From Stephanodiscus triporus (lineage: Eukaryota > Bacillariophyta > Thalassiosirophyceae > Thalassiosirales > Thalassiosiraceae), in contig JALLAZ010000427.1 of the NCBI GenBank assembly GCA_036939755.1, forward strand, positions 1 to 16,549: DNA of 16,549 nt. The letters are read 5' to 3'. Positions within the stretch are counted from its first letter, which is position 1, and each line of letters opens with the position of its first letter. The notes beneath the pieces were generated by a model that worked only from the letters and a program-made list of their open reading frames with translations, was not told the DNA's origin and made no database searches. A program made the position numbers and the translations under genes. Below, in pieces: positions 1 through 7,641 of the stretch.

Positions 1-57
1 AAACAAGTGCATCTGAATGTGGTCCAAAAGGGCCTCAGAGCTCGATGACATCCCAAG

Positions 58-130
58 GATTTGCGGACTAAAATTGAACACCCCTTCGTCAGGGTGTTGG
101 GAGGCCCCAACTGATTTTAGTCCGCTAAAT
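58..130. repeat. Foldback inverted repeat with nested hairpins
   Basis: A perfect 12-bp inverted repeat has arms at 63-74 (gcggactaaaat) and 114-125 (attttagtccgc). It extends outward a few more pairs across one bulged base. Between the arms lie two smaller hairpins: aacaccc (77-83) with gggtgtt (92-98), and gttggg (96-101) with cccaac (106-111). They share three bases, so they are alternatives. A further 7-bp pair, tcgagcg (143-149) with cgctcga (174-180), lies just downstream. No coding sequence was seen here. It could be a MITE-like element, a structured RNA or a regulatory cruciform; nothing decides between these. Confidence 0.6.
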
Positions 131-326
131 CTCTGATATTCGTCGAGCGATAGATGAATATCCATCATCCCGACGCTCGATTTGGATATTAAGCTAGTAA
201 AAAAAGGTTTCTGTGCGGTGGCGGGAACATTTTTTGTCCGTTCTCTTCTCCCGCCAAAAACGCCGAAATGAGCGGTGGGGGGGCGGCACGTCACGCGATC
301 ATCGCGACGCGATTCACACTGACTAG

Positions 327-480
327 GTAAGTAGGTAACAACGCACAAGAGAAAATTGCATGCACTTTTTTCAAGAACTGGCTCTCTACTCTTTGCATTT
401 CGGACTCCTCGCCTCGAACCAGGACAAGCGCATCTCTCCATCGTCGTTAGAGATTCATTCACCATAGTAATTCTCTGTAG
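327..480 (+). other. Probable 5'UTR intron of the 482-1213 gene
   Basis: A strong donor, gtaagt, lies at 327-332 and a pyrimidine-rich acceptor ending ctctgtag lies at 473-480. The first ATG of the downstream reading frame follows two bases later, at 482. The donor-acceptor pair would remove 154 bases of leader. This is inference from splice consensus only. Confidence 0.35.
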
Positions 481-481
481 G

Positions 482-1213
482 ATGGTCGAACAAAGCAGCC
501 TCTGGAAGTCGCTCGTGTCTTCCCTCGATAGCGAAAGAAGGAATGGAGCATCTCTCGAGTGCGAAAAGAGTGGAGAGGAGAATGGAGAGGAGCGCATGGC
601 CCAATACAATGCATGCGTCGGGGAAATCAAGAACGAAGGCAATGTTCTCGGCTCTCTTGAGATGCACGAAGAAGCCATGAGACGTCTGAACAAACGCCTT
701 GGTAAAGCTTACGAGAGTCGCGTGGCCGAGAGGAGAAGGATGGACACCGGCATTGGCCGTCTCAGGGAGAACCAGGAAAGCCCATTTTGGAAGAAGAATG
801 TATTCACACGCTTCATAGTTGCAGGTAAACATGGCAGTACCGCCGGCGAACCATCCAAGGAGAAGATGCCTGGTCGTCGCGAGAGTATTCGCAAGCCCGT
901 CGAATTTGATGAGGACATCGCAGCCTCGCAAATGCTGCAGGATTTATACCTGTCCGACTCGGAAGACGAAGGCGTGGGCCCTCCCACGCGGTCGCATCGT
1001 GGCGAAGTTCACGGCGGACGCCGTCCTTCGTTAATGAAGAGGGGCAGCGCAGCAGTGAGACGATATTCTAATCGTCGATCCTCCGAGGATGGCGCTCTTA
1101 TTTGCGGTTGGGAAAGGCGACATTTCGAGCTCTCTTGTGACACGTGCAAGGTGTCGCTCTATTATGGGAAGGAAGAGGAGGCACCCGGATCTCTGATTTG
1201 TGGCTGGGATTGA
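482..1213 (+). CDS. Basic Ser/Arg-rich protein of unknown function, short paralogue
   Basis: I do not recognise this 243-residue protein. The frame is open further upstream, but 482 is the first in-frame ATG, so it was chosen as the start. Residues 38-70 are identical to the first intact part of the protein at 14869-16287, proving the two are paralogues. A central acidic patch (LSDSEDEG) is followed by SLMKRGS and RRYS, which fit the RRxS-type consensus of basophilic kinases. The C-terminus carries the motif LICGWE and ends with LICGWD; both recur in the paralogue. There is no signal peptide or membrane segment. This copy has one SDSEDEG...RRYS unit where the other has three. The nucleotide similarity continues into the 3' flank. 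The frame is very likely real; the function is unknown. Confidence 0.75.
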   Translation: MVEQSSLWKSLVSSLDSERRNGASLECEKSGEENGEERMAQYNACVGEIKNEGNVLGSLEMHEEAMRRLNKRLGKAYESRVAERRRMDTGIGRLRENQESPFWKKNVFTRFIVAGKHGSTAGEPSKEKMPGRRESIRKPVEFDEDIAASQMLQDLYLSDSEDEGVGPPTRSHRGEVHGGRRPSLMKRGSAAVRRYSNRRSSEDGALICGWERRHFELSCDTCKVSLYYGKEEEAPGSLICGWD

Positions 1214-1542
1214 TCGGGATCGAGGCCCTACCGTCGTTTCGTTAGTTGGCATCGACCTAGAGTGCATCAACGCCGGAGGAAGAAATGGACGAGAAGGCAT
1301 TGCATCCGGCCAATGATCAACTGATGTTTCAATTGTCAATTGTAGAAGGAGTAAGGTGTACGATATTGTATAAAGAAGTGTATCAAAGACTTGAATTTTT
1401 TTTTCCTAGAGTACCACATCGCAACGTATCACACGAGAGAGGGAAAACATCCTCACTGCCACTGCCGCAATTAGTGAATCGAGGAATTATCGAGCACCCC
1501 TCGACATTCCCACGCACGACTTATATATATATATATATTTCT
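1214..1542. other. 3' flank of the first paralogue; AT microsatellite
   Basis: No convincing gene was seen. Bases about 1240-1310 resemble the flank after the second paralogue (about 16285-16350), sharing short blocks such as tagtt, agagtg, ggagga and gagaag in the same order. A (TA)n run lies at 1522-1538. Confidence 0.5.
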
Positions 1543-2480
1543 ATGACGACCGTCCGCAGAGTCCGTCGGGTGGCGTCGGGCGGCGTCGGCGTCGTCGGCG
1601 GCTCCGGGGCTGCTGCTCCCATCGCGTCAACGACGCGCCTGAGCGGCGACGGCGGCGTCGGGGTCGGTATAATCGGGATCGGGACGGAATCCACGAGCCT
1701 GTCGGAAAGGCTGCGACTGCAGGATGAATCGACGGAACAACCCCGTCGGCCTGGTGCGCCGCGGCGAGGGCCGATGCTCGACGCCGACCATCCGAGGACG
1801 ACGACTATCGCGACGACGACGACGAAGGAGAGAGGGGGGGGGATGGGGGCGCCGATGTCGTCGTCGTCGTCGTCGTCGTCGTCGATCGCGGGCGACACAG
1901 TCGACTCGGGAGGGTGGTCGTGGGCGTCGTCCGCGATCGGCGGCAGTCGAGGGGGATCCTCCCTCCCCTCGACCGGGGACGGAGGTCGTCGTCGTTCGGC
2001 CGCCGGGGGCTCCGTCGTTCGACGCCTCCCCGGAGACGGGGGCTCGATGACCGGGGAGCGGATGATGATGAGCGCGATGTGCGGGGCGGGACGGCATCGA
2101 GGAGGAGGAGGAAGAGGATGACGAGGGCGGCGGGGGGGGGAGGAGACGATCTCGCGTTTGATCGCGAACAACGACGGACCCTCGTTACGGCGAGGATCGG
2201 ATTGCCCTTGATCGTTCTCGTCGTCCTTGTCCTCGCGGGTGGGGGTCGGGGGGGTCACGAGCTCGAGAAACGATCAATCGAGGATGCCGATGGCGCGCAC
2301 TCGTCCGAGATGATGTCGTCGTCGTCGTCGTCGTCGAAGAAGAAGAAGATGATGATGAAGATGATGACGTTGAAGTCTACCCTTTCGACCGGGGACGGCG
2401 GGGTCGGGTTGTCATCGATGAACGGTGACGATGATCCGTGGTCGAGGTCCGCCGGCATTCGCGGGGGCGGCGACTCGTGA
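1543..2480 (+). pseudogene. GC-rich triplet-repeat block, possible membrane-protein remnant
   Basis: This stretch is full of TCG, GAC and GAT triplets, including nine TCG copies at 1858-1884 and seven at 2316-2336. Two plus-strand frames are open. The first runs from ATG 1543 to 2121 and is rich in Gly, Ser and Arg. The second has an ATG at 2118 and runs to 2480; it contains a short hydrophobic run (IGLPLIVLVVLVLAGG) flanked by charged residues. A STGDGG motif occurs in both frames, so an intron or frameshift may join them. Together they would resemble the disordered tail, anchor and stem of a type II membrane protein, with no catalytic domain after it. Long open frames on the minus strand are equally expected from such low-complexity DNA. 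The block may not be coding at all. Confidence 0.25.
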
Positions 2481-2553
2481 CACGAAGTCACAGCGATTGC
2501 GAACGATGAGGACGACAACGACGACGACGACGACGGCGCCGCCGACGCGTATT

Positions 2554-3035
2554 GAATCCCAGGCTATTATTTGACTCATAGGTATAAGGAATGCATAATA
2601 CAACTTCATCAACCCCAGCACTAGCATTTATATTGATGATAACATCATCAGCATTGGTCGAACAATCTCGTCAACCCCCATTTTGAAGGATTTTTTAATT
2701 CCTACGTAGAAACCTGGTACTGGATCAAACGCTCCCCTTTTTGACAAGTGATCGAGTGAAAAAATAATCTTGATTAAGCCATAACTTCATCAAAAAATGA
2801 GATTTGAGGACAACACCAACTGAGGAATGCATCAGAAATAGCATTTAGAGCATTTTTTATTACCTGGGCATGTTCGTGCTACTAATATTGACTGAGTTAC
2901 GGCCATGAAACGCCCCTTTTTGACAACTGCTGGTACTAGGTATCTTGCTGGACGCTCAAATGCGATACATGATTTTATGGTGGAACTCAAGCATAACATC
3001 AAAAAAGTCTACATTATCTGTAGTCATTCCTATCA
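2554..3035. repeat. AT-rich stretch with two degenerate similar units
   Basis: Composition switches abruptly at about 2553 from GC-rich triplet repeats to AT-rich DNA. Two stretches share ordered words: ggaatgcat (about 2588 and 2823), then tagcattta, then aaacgc followed by ccccttttTGACAA (about 2728 and 2908). The spacing differs between the copies. No gene was seen. This may be decayed transposon or satellite-like sequence, but the similarity was judged by eye. Confidence 0.35.
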
Positions 3036-4313
3036 TCAAATTTTCTTCTCTTCCCCTGACTCGACGACTCCTTCTTCCTCGCCTTCAACACCAGCCCCTC
3101 CATCGGATTCAATTACTTCATCATCATTTGCTTTGGATTCGTCTTCCATGGCATCAGCCACTGCAGCAACAGAAATCTGTTGCTCCATCTCATATGCATC
3201 TTCAATAAATTTTAGCGCACCTTCATCGACAAATTTTGTCCACCAAGCCTCTTCAAAAGGGGCGATGACTTTTTCCTGGGCAACGGAGGAGCCCCCTATC
3301 AACAATGAGATTTTAGTCGCCAACTGTAAAGTGGTTCTATATGGACCACTTCCAATCTGCAATCGCTTCAAATAGTGACTCTTTGCTCTCTTTTTCATGT
3401 CCCATTCCGGCCGAGATTTTCGTTTAATGAGTAGTTTCAGCATCCCCTCAGTCGCTCGAAGTGAATCCTTCACCAATTTAACGTCAGCACTTATTTCTTC
3501 CCCTTCCGCAGTCTCGTCGCCGACTTTTTCGATGCGCACCTTCATATTATTATCTTGCATTTCAAGCAGACCTTTGTATAGTTCCTCCAACACTTTATCA
3601 ACCGTTACTGTTTCAACTGCAAAGTACAGTCCAGTGGTCTCATCTAATATCTGCTCCGCAACAAACAAAGCCGCCCGAACCCTTGGCTTTCCATCTTGAA
3701 CCTTCCATGTAGGTTTCATGGAACGCAGCATCCCCTCAACTGCGGCCCTGGATCCAACTATTTGCAAAACGAATCGATTGCAGCGCTTGAATTCTTTCAA
3801 CGCCGTGGCAATCACCTTGGCATCCTTCATCTTTCCTGGCCGAGAGGACTCGCACAATCGGACAAAATCCGACTGGCGGATCAACTTCTTCCCATTGGCC
3901 TCGGAGGCGAATCTCTGTAGGACGTAAATCGCATGACCGGGTGTAACCTCCTCGAGGTTGGCAAGTTCGAGGGCACTGGGAGCCCGTTCTGGCGTTGTGG
4001 TCCGTTCATTTTCGCCGTCACCACCTTCGGCGGCAACAGTAACAGCGCTCATTGATGAAAAATTGCGGTTCAAAGCAAATAATACATCATTTGGGGAGAT
4101 TGATCGAGCACAACCGTATCCTGAAGTGATGGGTGCAGAAAGAATCGAATGGCTTCGACGATTAGTCGGTTTCATCTGTCGCCATGACGTCGGCAGAGGG
4201 GAAAAGTTTTGTGTCCCCACCGCGGACGCCAGTGCGTTTGTCGAAAATGATTGCCTGTTAGCAGCCCGCAGAAAGCATCTGGATCTTTCCACGCAATGGA
4301 TTACTTGATTCAT
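3036..4313 (-). CDS. Unrecognised protein, probably mitochondrial
   Basis: The uninterrupted reading frame encodes 425 residues from an ATG at 4311-4313 to a TGA at 3036-3038. I do not recognise the family. The first ~90 residues are rich in Ser, Arg, Asn and Ala and poor in acidic residues, as in a mitochondrial presequence. A soluble mixed-charge core follows at about 105-380, with stretches such as LQRFASEANGKK and SRPGKMKDAKVIATALKEFK. The last ~40 residues are strongly acidic (GEEEGVVESGEE). There is no clear transmembrane segment. It diverges from the SmF gene with 185 bases between the start codons, so the two may share a promoter. Mitochondrial location is inferred from composition only. 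A lineage-specific mitochondrial gene-expression factor is possible but unproven. Confidence 0.8.
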   Translation of the reverse strand: MNQVIHCVERSRCFLRAANRQSFSTNALASAVGTQNFSPLPTSWRQMKPTNRRSHSILSAPITSGYGCARSISPNDVLFALNRNFSSMSAVTVAAEGGDGENERTTTPERAPSALELANLEEVTPGHAIYVLQRFASEANGKKLIRQSDFVRLCESSRPGKMKDAKVIATALKEFKRCNRFVLQIVGSRAAVEGMLRSMKPTWKVQDGKPRVRAALFVAEQILDETTGLYFAVETVTVDKVLEELYKGLLEMQDNNMKVRIEKVGDETAEGEEISADVKLVKDSLRATEGMLKLLIKRKSRPEWDMKKRAKSHYLKRLQIGSGPYRTTLQLATKISLLIGGSSVAQEKVIAPFEEAWWTKFVDEGALKFIEDAYEMEQQISVAAVADAMEDESKANDDEVIESDGGAGVEGEEEGVVESGEEKKI

Positions 4314-4498
4314 TTCGGTGCTGTCTTGAGGATGGACGGACGCGACGGCGGACTCTATTATTTACGTAACGCTAAAATTAATCTCCTGTCGTACTCTAGA
4401 GATCACACTCACCAACCACTCCCCCCGCCTCTGCCGCTTAGCGAGAGATAAATAGAGACAAGTGCCCGTCGGGTTAATCCTATTATCCGCTCAAAACG
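4314..4498. promoter_or_regulatory. Divergent promoter region, 3036-4313 gene and SmF
   Basis: These 185 bases separate the start codons of two divergent genes and must contain both 5' ends. It holds a pyrimidine-rich stretch (about 4410-4437, ccactccccccgcctctgcc). No clear TATA box was found. Confidence 0.5.
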
Positions 4499-4859
4499 AT
4501 GGTGAGATAAGTAGGGTTCTGATTTCTCCATAGATCCTACGACATTATCATGCCTAACATATTTTATTTCTCTGCGCGTTTCCGTCTTCATCCCGGCACA
4601 GTCACAGATAATTGTCAATCCCAAGCCCTTTTTGGCCGACTTAACGGGTAAAAACGTCCGGGTTCGTCTCAAGTGGGGACAGGAATATCAAGGCAGGCTC
4701 TCATCTTCGGACGCCTACATGAATTTGCAATTAGAGGACACTGAAGAATTCATCGATGGGCAATTCGCGGGAGTGTTGGGGGAAGTGTTAATTCGATGCA
4801 ACAATGTTTTGTATATCAAAGCGGCCGACTTGAAGGGGCAAGCTGCCATGGACGAGTAA
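4499..4859 (+). CDS. Small nuclear ribonucleoprotein SmF
   Basis: SmF is one of seven Sm proteins forming the ring on the U1, U2, U4 and U5 snRNAs of the spliceosome. The exon from 4608 encodes [15 protein letters not shown], then the Sm1 motif ([23 protein letters not shown]) and the Sm2 motif ([10 protein letters not shown]). The VNPKPFL...LTGK opening, LKWG and EYxG are hallmarks of the F subunit rather than other Sm or LSm proteins. No ATG precedes the VNPKPFL segment in the same exon. The best model uses the ATG at 4499-4501, followed immediately by a donor (gtgaga, 4502) and an acceptor (cacag, ending 4607). This joins ATG to ATA in frame and gives 84 residues, close to the usual 80-90. 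The product is certain; the AUG-only first coding exon is inferred. Confidence 0.9.
4502..4607 (+). other. Intron 1 of SmF
   Basis: The 106-base GT-AG intron begins directly after the ATG (gtgagataag) and ends in cacag. A competing AG at 4599-4600 would break the frame, whereas 4607 preserves it. Confidence 0.65.
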
Positions 4860-5651
4860 TATGATGGGCACTTGAGGGCAAATGCAAGTCGGAATTCGTC
4901 TATTTGAAAGGCCAACAGTTTTGGCGCAGGTGACGATTGGACTGATAAATTTAGTGGGATATGATTTGAGGGGGCAATCTATTTAGTCTGCTTATGCATG
5001 ACATCTTTCTATTTGAAAGATGTTGAGTTTTTAGCTAGCCGGTGGAGCCTCCATCTCTCTTGCCTCTTCGCGTCGGGGGCATTGGACAGTAGCTATACTG
5101 TCGACAACAATTCAGGATTTTTCAATGAAGTGCCTTGCTTATTTATTTCTATCAACTTTAAACTAATCACATTTAATATTGTGCCTTATTCCTTTACTCG
5201 ATTCTCTTCGGCGCACGACTATTTTTTCAAGAAGTGCTGTCGGTTTGGTGCTCTTATCCTCCTGTCAAGAGAACTCGCTAAGTCGAAATAATGCAACAAA
5301 AGGTTCAGAGCTAATGAGCCTATCGTACCTATTGTAATGATGGTGGGGTAATGAGTGTGTAGGATATCTCTTCAGGCTATTTATTGCGGGGATTTTCATT
5401 AGATTCGTCCTCCTGATTATTTGATAAGACGGGAGAGGTATAGGTGGTGGGGTTTTCATCCGTTGGCCCCTACCCTTGAAAGTATTGACAAACAGCGATG
5501 ACCATTACTTATGCTCGTAATTAAACAAGGGTCTATTTTAGTGTTGGGTTTACGATACTCCGCTTTGACATGTGATTAGACTATTCCTTCTTTGCACGCA
5601 CACAAAATACTTTTGTATCATAAAGAGTGGTCTAAAGGAACTCCCGATCTC
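4860..5651. other. Intergenic, no gene seen
   Basis: This is the region between the convergent SmF and desaturase genes. It must contain both 3'UTRs. A 97-codon plus-strand frame (4998-5291) shows no recognisable protein features and is taken as chance. No tRNA-like or repeat structure was seen. Confidence 0.5.
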
Positions 5652-6977
5652 TTACTCTTGGACAGCTTCCATGCACTTGTCCGAGAGCAGGACTGTCTTC
5701 CGGCTGTTCTTCTTGGCGGCCTCGGCGATGGCGTCTCTCTCGAGGAACTTCCTCTCGTACTCCTCAGGGAACCATCTCATGCTGCTGGAGCCGGTCATGA
5801 TATCGATCGTCTTCTTCAAACGAAGGAAGACATTCTCTTGCACGTACGGCACACCGTGCTTCTTGCATATGGCCTTGACTAGGGGTTGTGACCTCTTGTA
5901 CGAGAGCATGGAAAGGCTGGGCCAGAGGTGATGCTCAATTTGGTAGTTGAGGTACCCGTGCATGAAGTCATTGATGTCGCTGCCGGTCCAGAAGTCCACC
6001 GACGCGAGGACCTGACGGAGGTAAAATGATCCCGAGTAGGGACGGCATCCGTCGCGGAAGCGGTACATGTCGTCTCCGGCGTGATTGGTCACGATGGCGA
6101 CGAAGGCGTGGACATTGGTCAGGAGCTCCGCGAGGAAGAGGTTCTTCACGGCATTGACGTACATGTCGTGTCCTGTTCCCATGTATTCGCCAATGGCCAG
6201 GAGGGGAGCCGGGAAGAGGAAGAAGTGGATGACGAGGTATGGTCCCATGACGATGGAGAAAAATTCCCAGAAGGAGTAGAACGGGGTGCCTCCGAAGATC
6301 AGGGTCCGGATGGTGACGGCATCGCTAGGGACGACGCCCTCTGGGATCTTCTTGCCGGCCTTCCTCCACTTAGCAAGCTTTAATTCCTTGTAGGTGTTGG
6401 GGGCGTAGTAATACCATTTCCAGACGGACGTGACCACGGGCATAGCCATCCACTTGACGAACGTGGGCAAGTTCATCGTCCTTAACTCCATCAGATTGTT
6501 CTCCACGAGGTCGGGATCCTCGATCTCGGACAGGCAGTAGTGATGACGGTTGTTATGCTCGACGTTCCACGCCTCCGGCATCATCCAGTCGAACCAATCG
6601 CACATGCGGCTCCACAGCCCGCCGATCGCGAACTTGAACCTGTTCCACCTGTTCTTGTTCGGGTGGCACTTGTCGTACCCTCCGTGGCACGTGTGGTGAG
6701 CGATCATCGTCCACCGCGAGAAGGTGAAGGTGGACAGGGCCACGATGGGCACGAGATGGACGCCGAGTCCCATGGTGAGCATTCCCACGATGCCGCAGAA
6801 GTTGGACCACATTATCATTTTGTTGAGGTGGGCCACGTCCGCGGGACCCTGATTCTTCTCGAGCTCGTCCCCGAGCGCCTTCATGTCGGCGGTGAAGGAG
6901 TCGAGGTCGAAGTCCCTCACCCATTGGTCGGATTTGGCCAGCTTGGGCTCCGAGGGTTTGTTTGTGGGGACGCACAT
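5652..6977 (-). CDS. Membrane fatty-acid desaturase family enzyme, no cytochrome b5 domain
   Basis: This is a di-iron membrane desaturase of the fatty-acid desaturase superfamily, expected to act in a lipid membrane on acyl or related substrates. The three histidine clusters are clear: HHTCHGG at residues 94-100, HNNRHH at 141-146 and QIEHH at 346-350. The Gln in the third box is typical of front-end desaturases. Unlike most eukaryotic front-end enzymes, there is no N-terminal cytochrome b5 domain (no HPGG). The NHAGDD and LNYQIEHHLWP segments resemble stand-alone bacterial desaturases of this superfamily. Hydrophobic segments lie around residues 55-92 and 230-290. The start is the ATG at 6975-6977 (441 residues, ccaacc before it); the frame continues upstream without another ATG. 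No plastid presequence is visible. The substrate and regiospecificity cannot be read from the sequence. Confidence 0.9.
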   Translation of the reverse strand: MCVPTNKPSEPKLAKSDQWVRDFDLDSFTADMKALGDELEKNQGPADVAHLNKMIMWSNFCGIVGMLTMGLGVHLVPIVALSTFTFSRWTMIAHHTCHGGYDKCHPNKNRWNRFKFAIGGLWSRMCDWFDWMMPEAWNVEHNNRHHYCLSEIEDPDLVENNLMELRTMNLPTFVKWMAMPVVTSVWKWYYYAPNTYKELKLAKWRKAGKKIPEGVVPSDAVTIRTLIFGGTPFYSFWEFFSIVMGPYLVIHFFLFPAPLLAIGEYMGTGHDMYVNAVKNLFLAELLTNVHAFVAIVTNHAGDDMYRFRDGCRPYSGSFYLRQVLASVDFWTGSDINDFMHGYLNYQIEHHLWPSLSMLSYKRSQPLVKAICKKHGVPYVQENVFLRLKKTIDIMTGSSSMRWFPEEYERKFLERDAIAEAAKKNSRKTVLLSDKCMEAVQE

Positions 6978-7641
6978 GGTTGGGTTGGGAGTAACGGCGT
7001 GTTGTGTAAATATTATTGTGGCGAATGAAGTTGGTTTTGTTCGATCGCCCCTCAGATGAGAAGAAGTCCCAGTAACTCGTTGCGAAAAATGTGGGACCGC
7101 CAATGCGAGGATGTGTTTTTTCACGCTCCGACGAGCGAGCAACGCAGAACAAGCCCGCTGTTTTGTTGGCTGTTGCCGCCCCGCTGGCAAAGCGACGGAT
7201 GTGACCACGTGGTGGTCTAAGTATGTACGATATGGTACCTTCTAGTCTTTGTCGTTTCGTTCCCGGTAAGTATCGACTATCGACCTTTTTGGTCGCTTCT
7301 TCAATCGCTGCGCTTCGCGAGTATCGCCAAAACTCCCGATGACGTGCTTGAATTCAATCCACACTCCACAAAAAGAAAAAACACAGAGAGGTGATGTCAT
7401 AATATCTTCGACTACTCTCCTCAAAATGTGTTTAGGTACGTACGATAAGGTATGTAAGTAGACATCAAAGAAAAGAGAGAGTGATCTCCATCCTCGTCAT
7501 CACCAAAAAACACACAGAGTCGACACTTGCATTTGAATCGCCCTGACTCATAGTAGAGGAGCAATTGCAATCCACGTACCACTGTCGATACTCATCCGTT
7601 ATTTAGGTCATTTATTTCCGAAACCGAAGAATACAACATCC
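6978..7641. promoter_or_regulatory. Divergent promoter region, desaturase and phytoene desaturase
   Basis: This 664-base stretch separates two divergent start codons. It holds a 10-bp palindrome containing a G-box (accacgtggt, 7204-7213), a TGACGT element (7340-7345) and TGATGTCA (7392-7399). Similar 18-base words lie at 7221-7238 (gtatgtacgatatggtac) and 7436-7453 (gtacgtacgataaggtat). G-box and TGACGT are bZIP or bHLH targets in photosynthetic eukaryotes, and TGACGT elements act in CO2/cAMP-responsive diatom promoters. Function here is inferred. Confidence 0.45.
7204..7213. promoter_or_regulatory. G-box palindrome
   Basis: The sequence accacgtggt is a perfect 10-bp palindrome around CACGTG. 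It lies about 230 bases before the desaturase start and 430 before the phytoene desaturase start. Confidence 0.4.

Noticed and set aside
4998..5291. 97-codon plus-strand frame downstream of SmF
   Set aside because: It has no recognisable motifs and AT-rich composition like the surrounding non-coding DNA.
6081..7028. Several His- and Glu-rich plus-strand frames
   Set aside because: They are antisense to the desaturase coding region and have no domain features.
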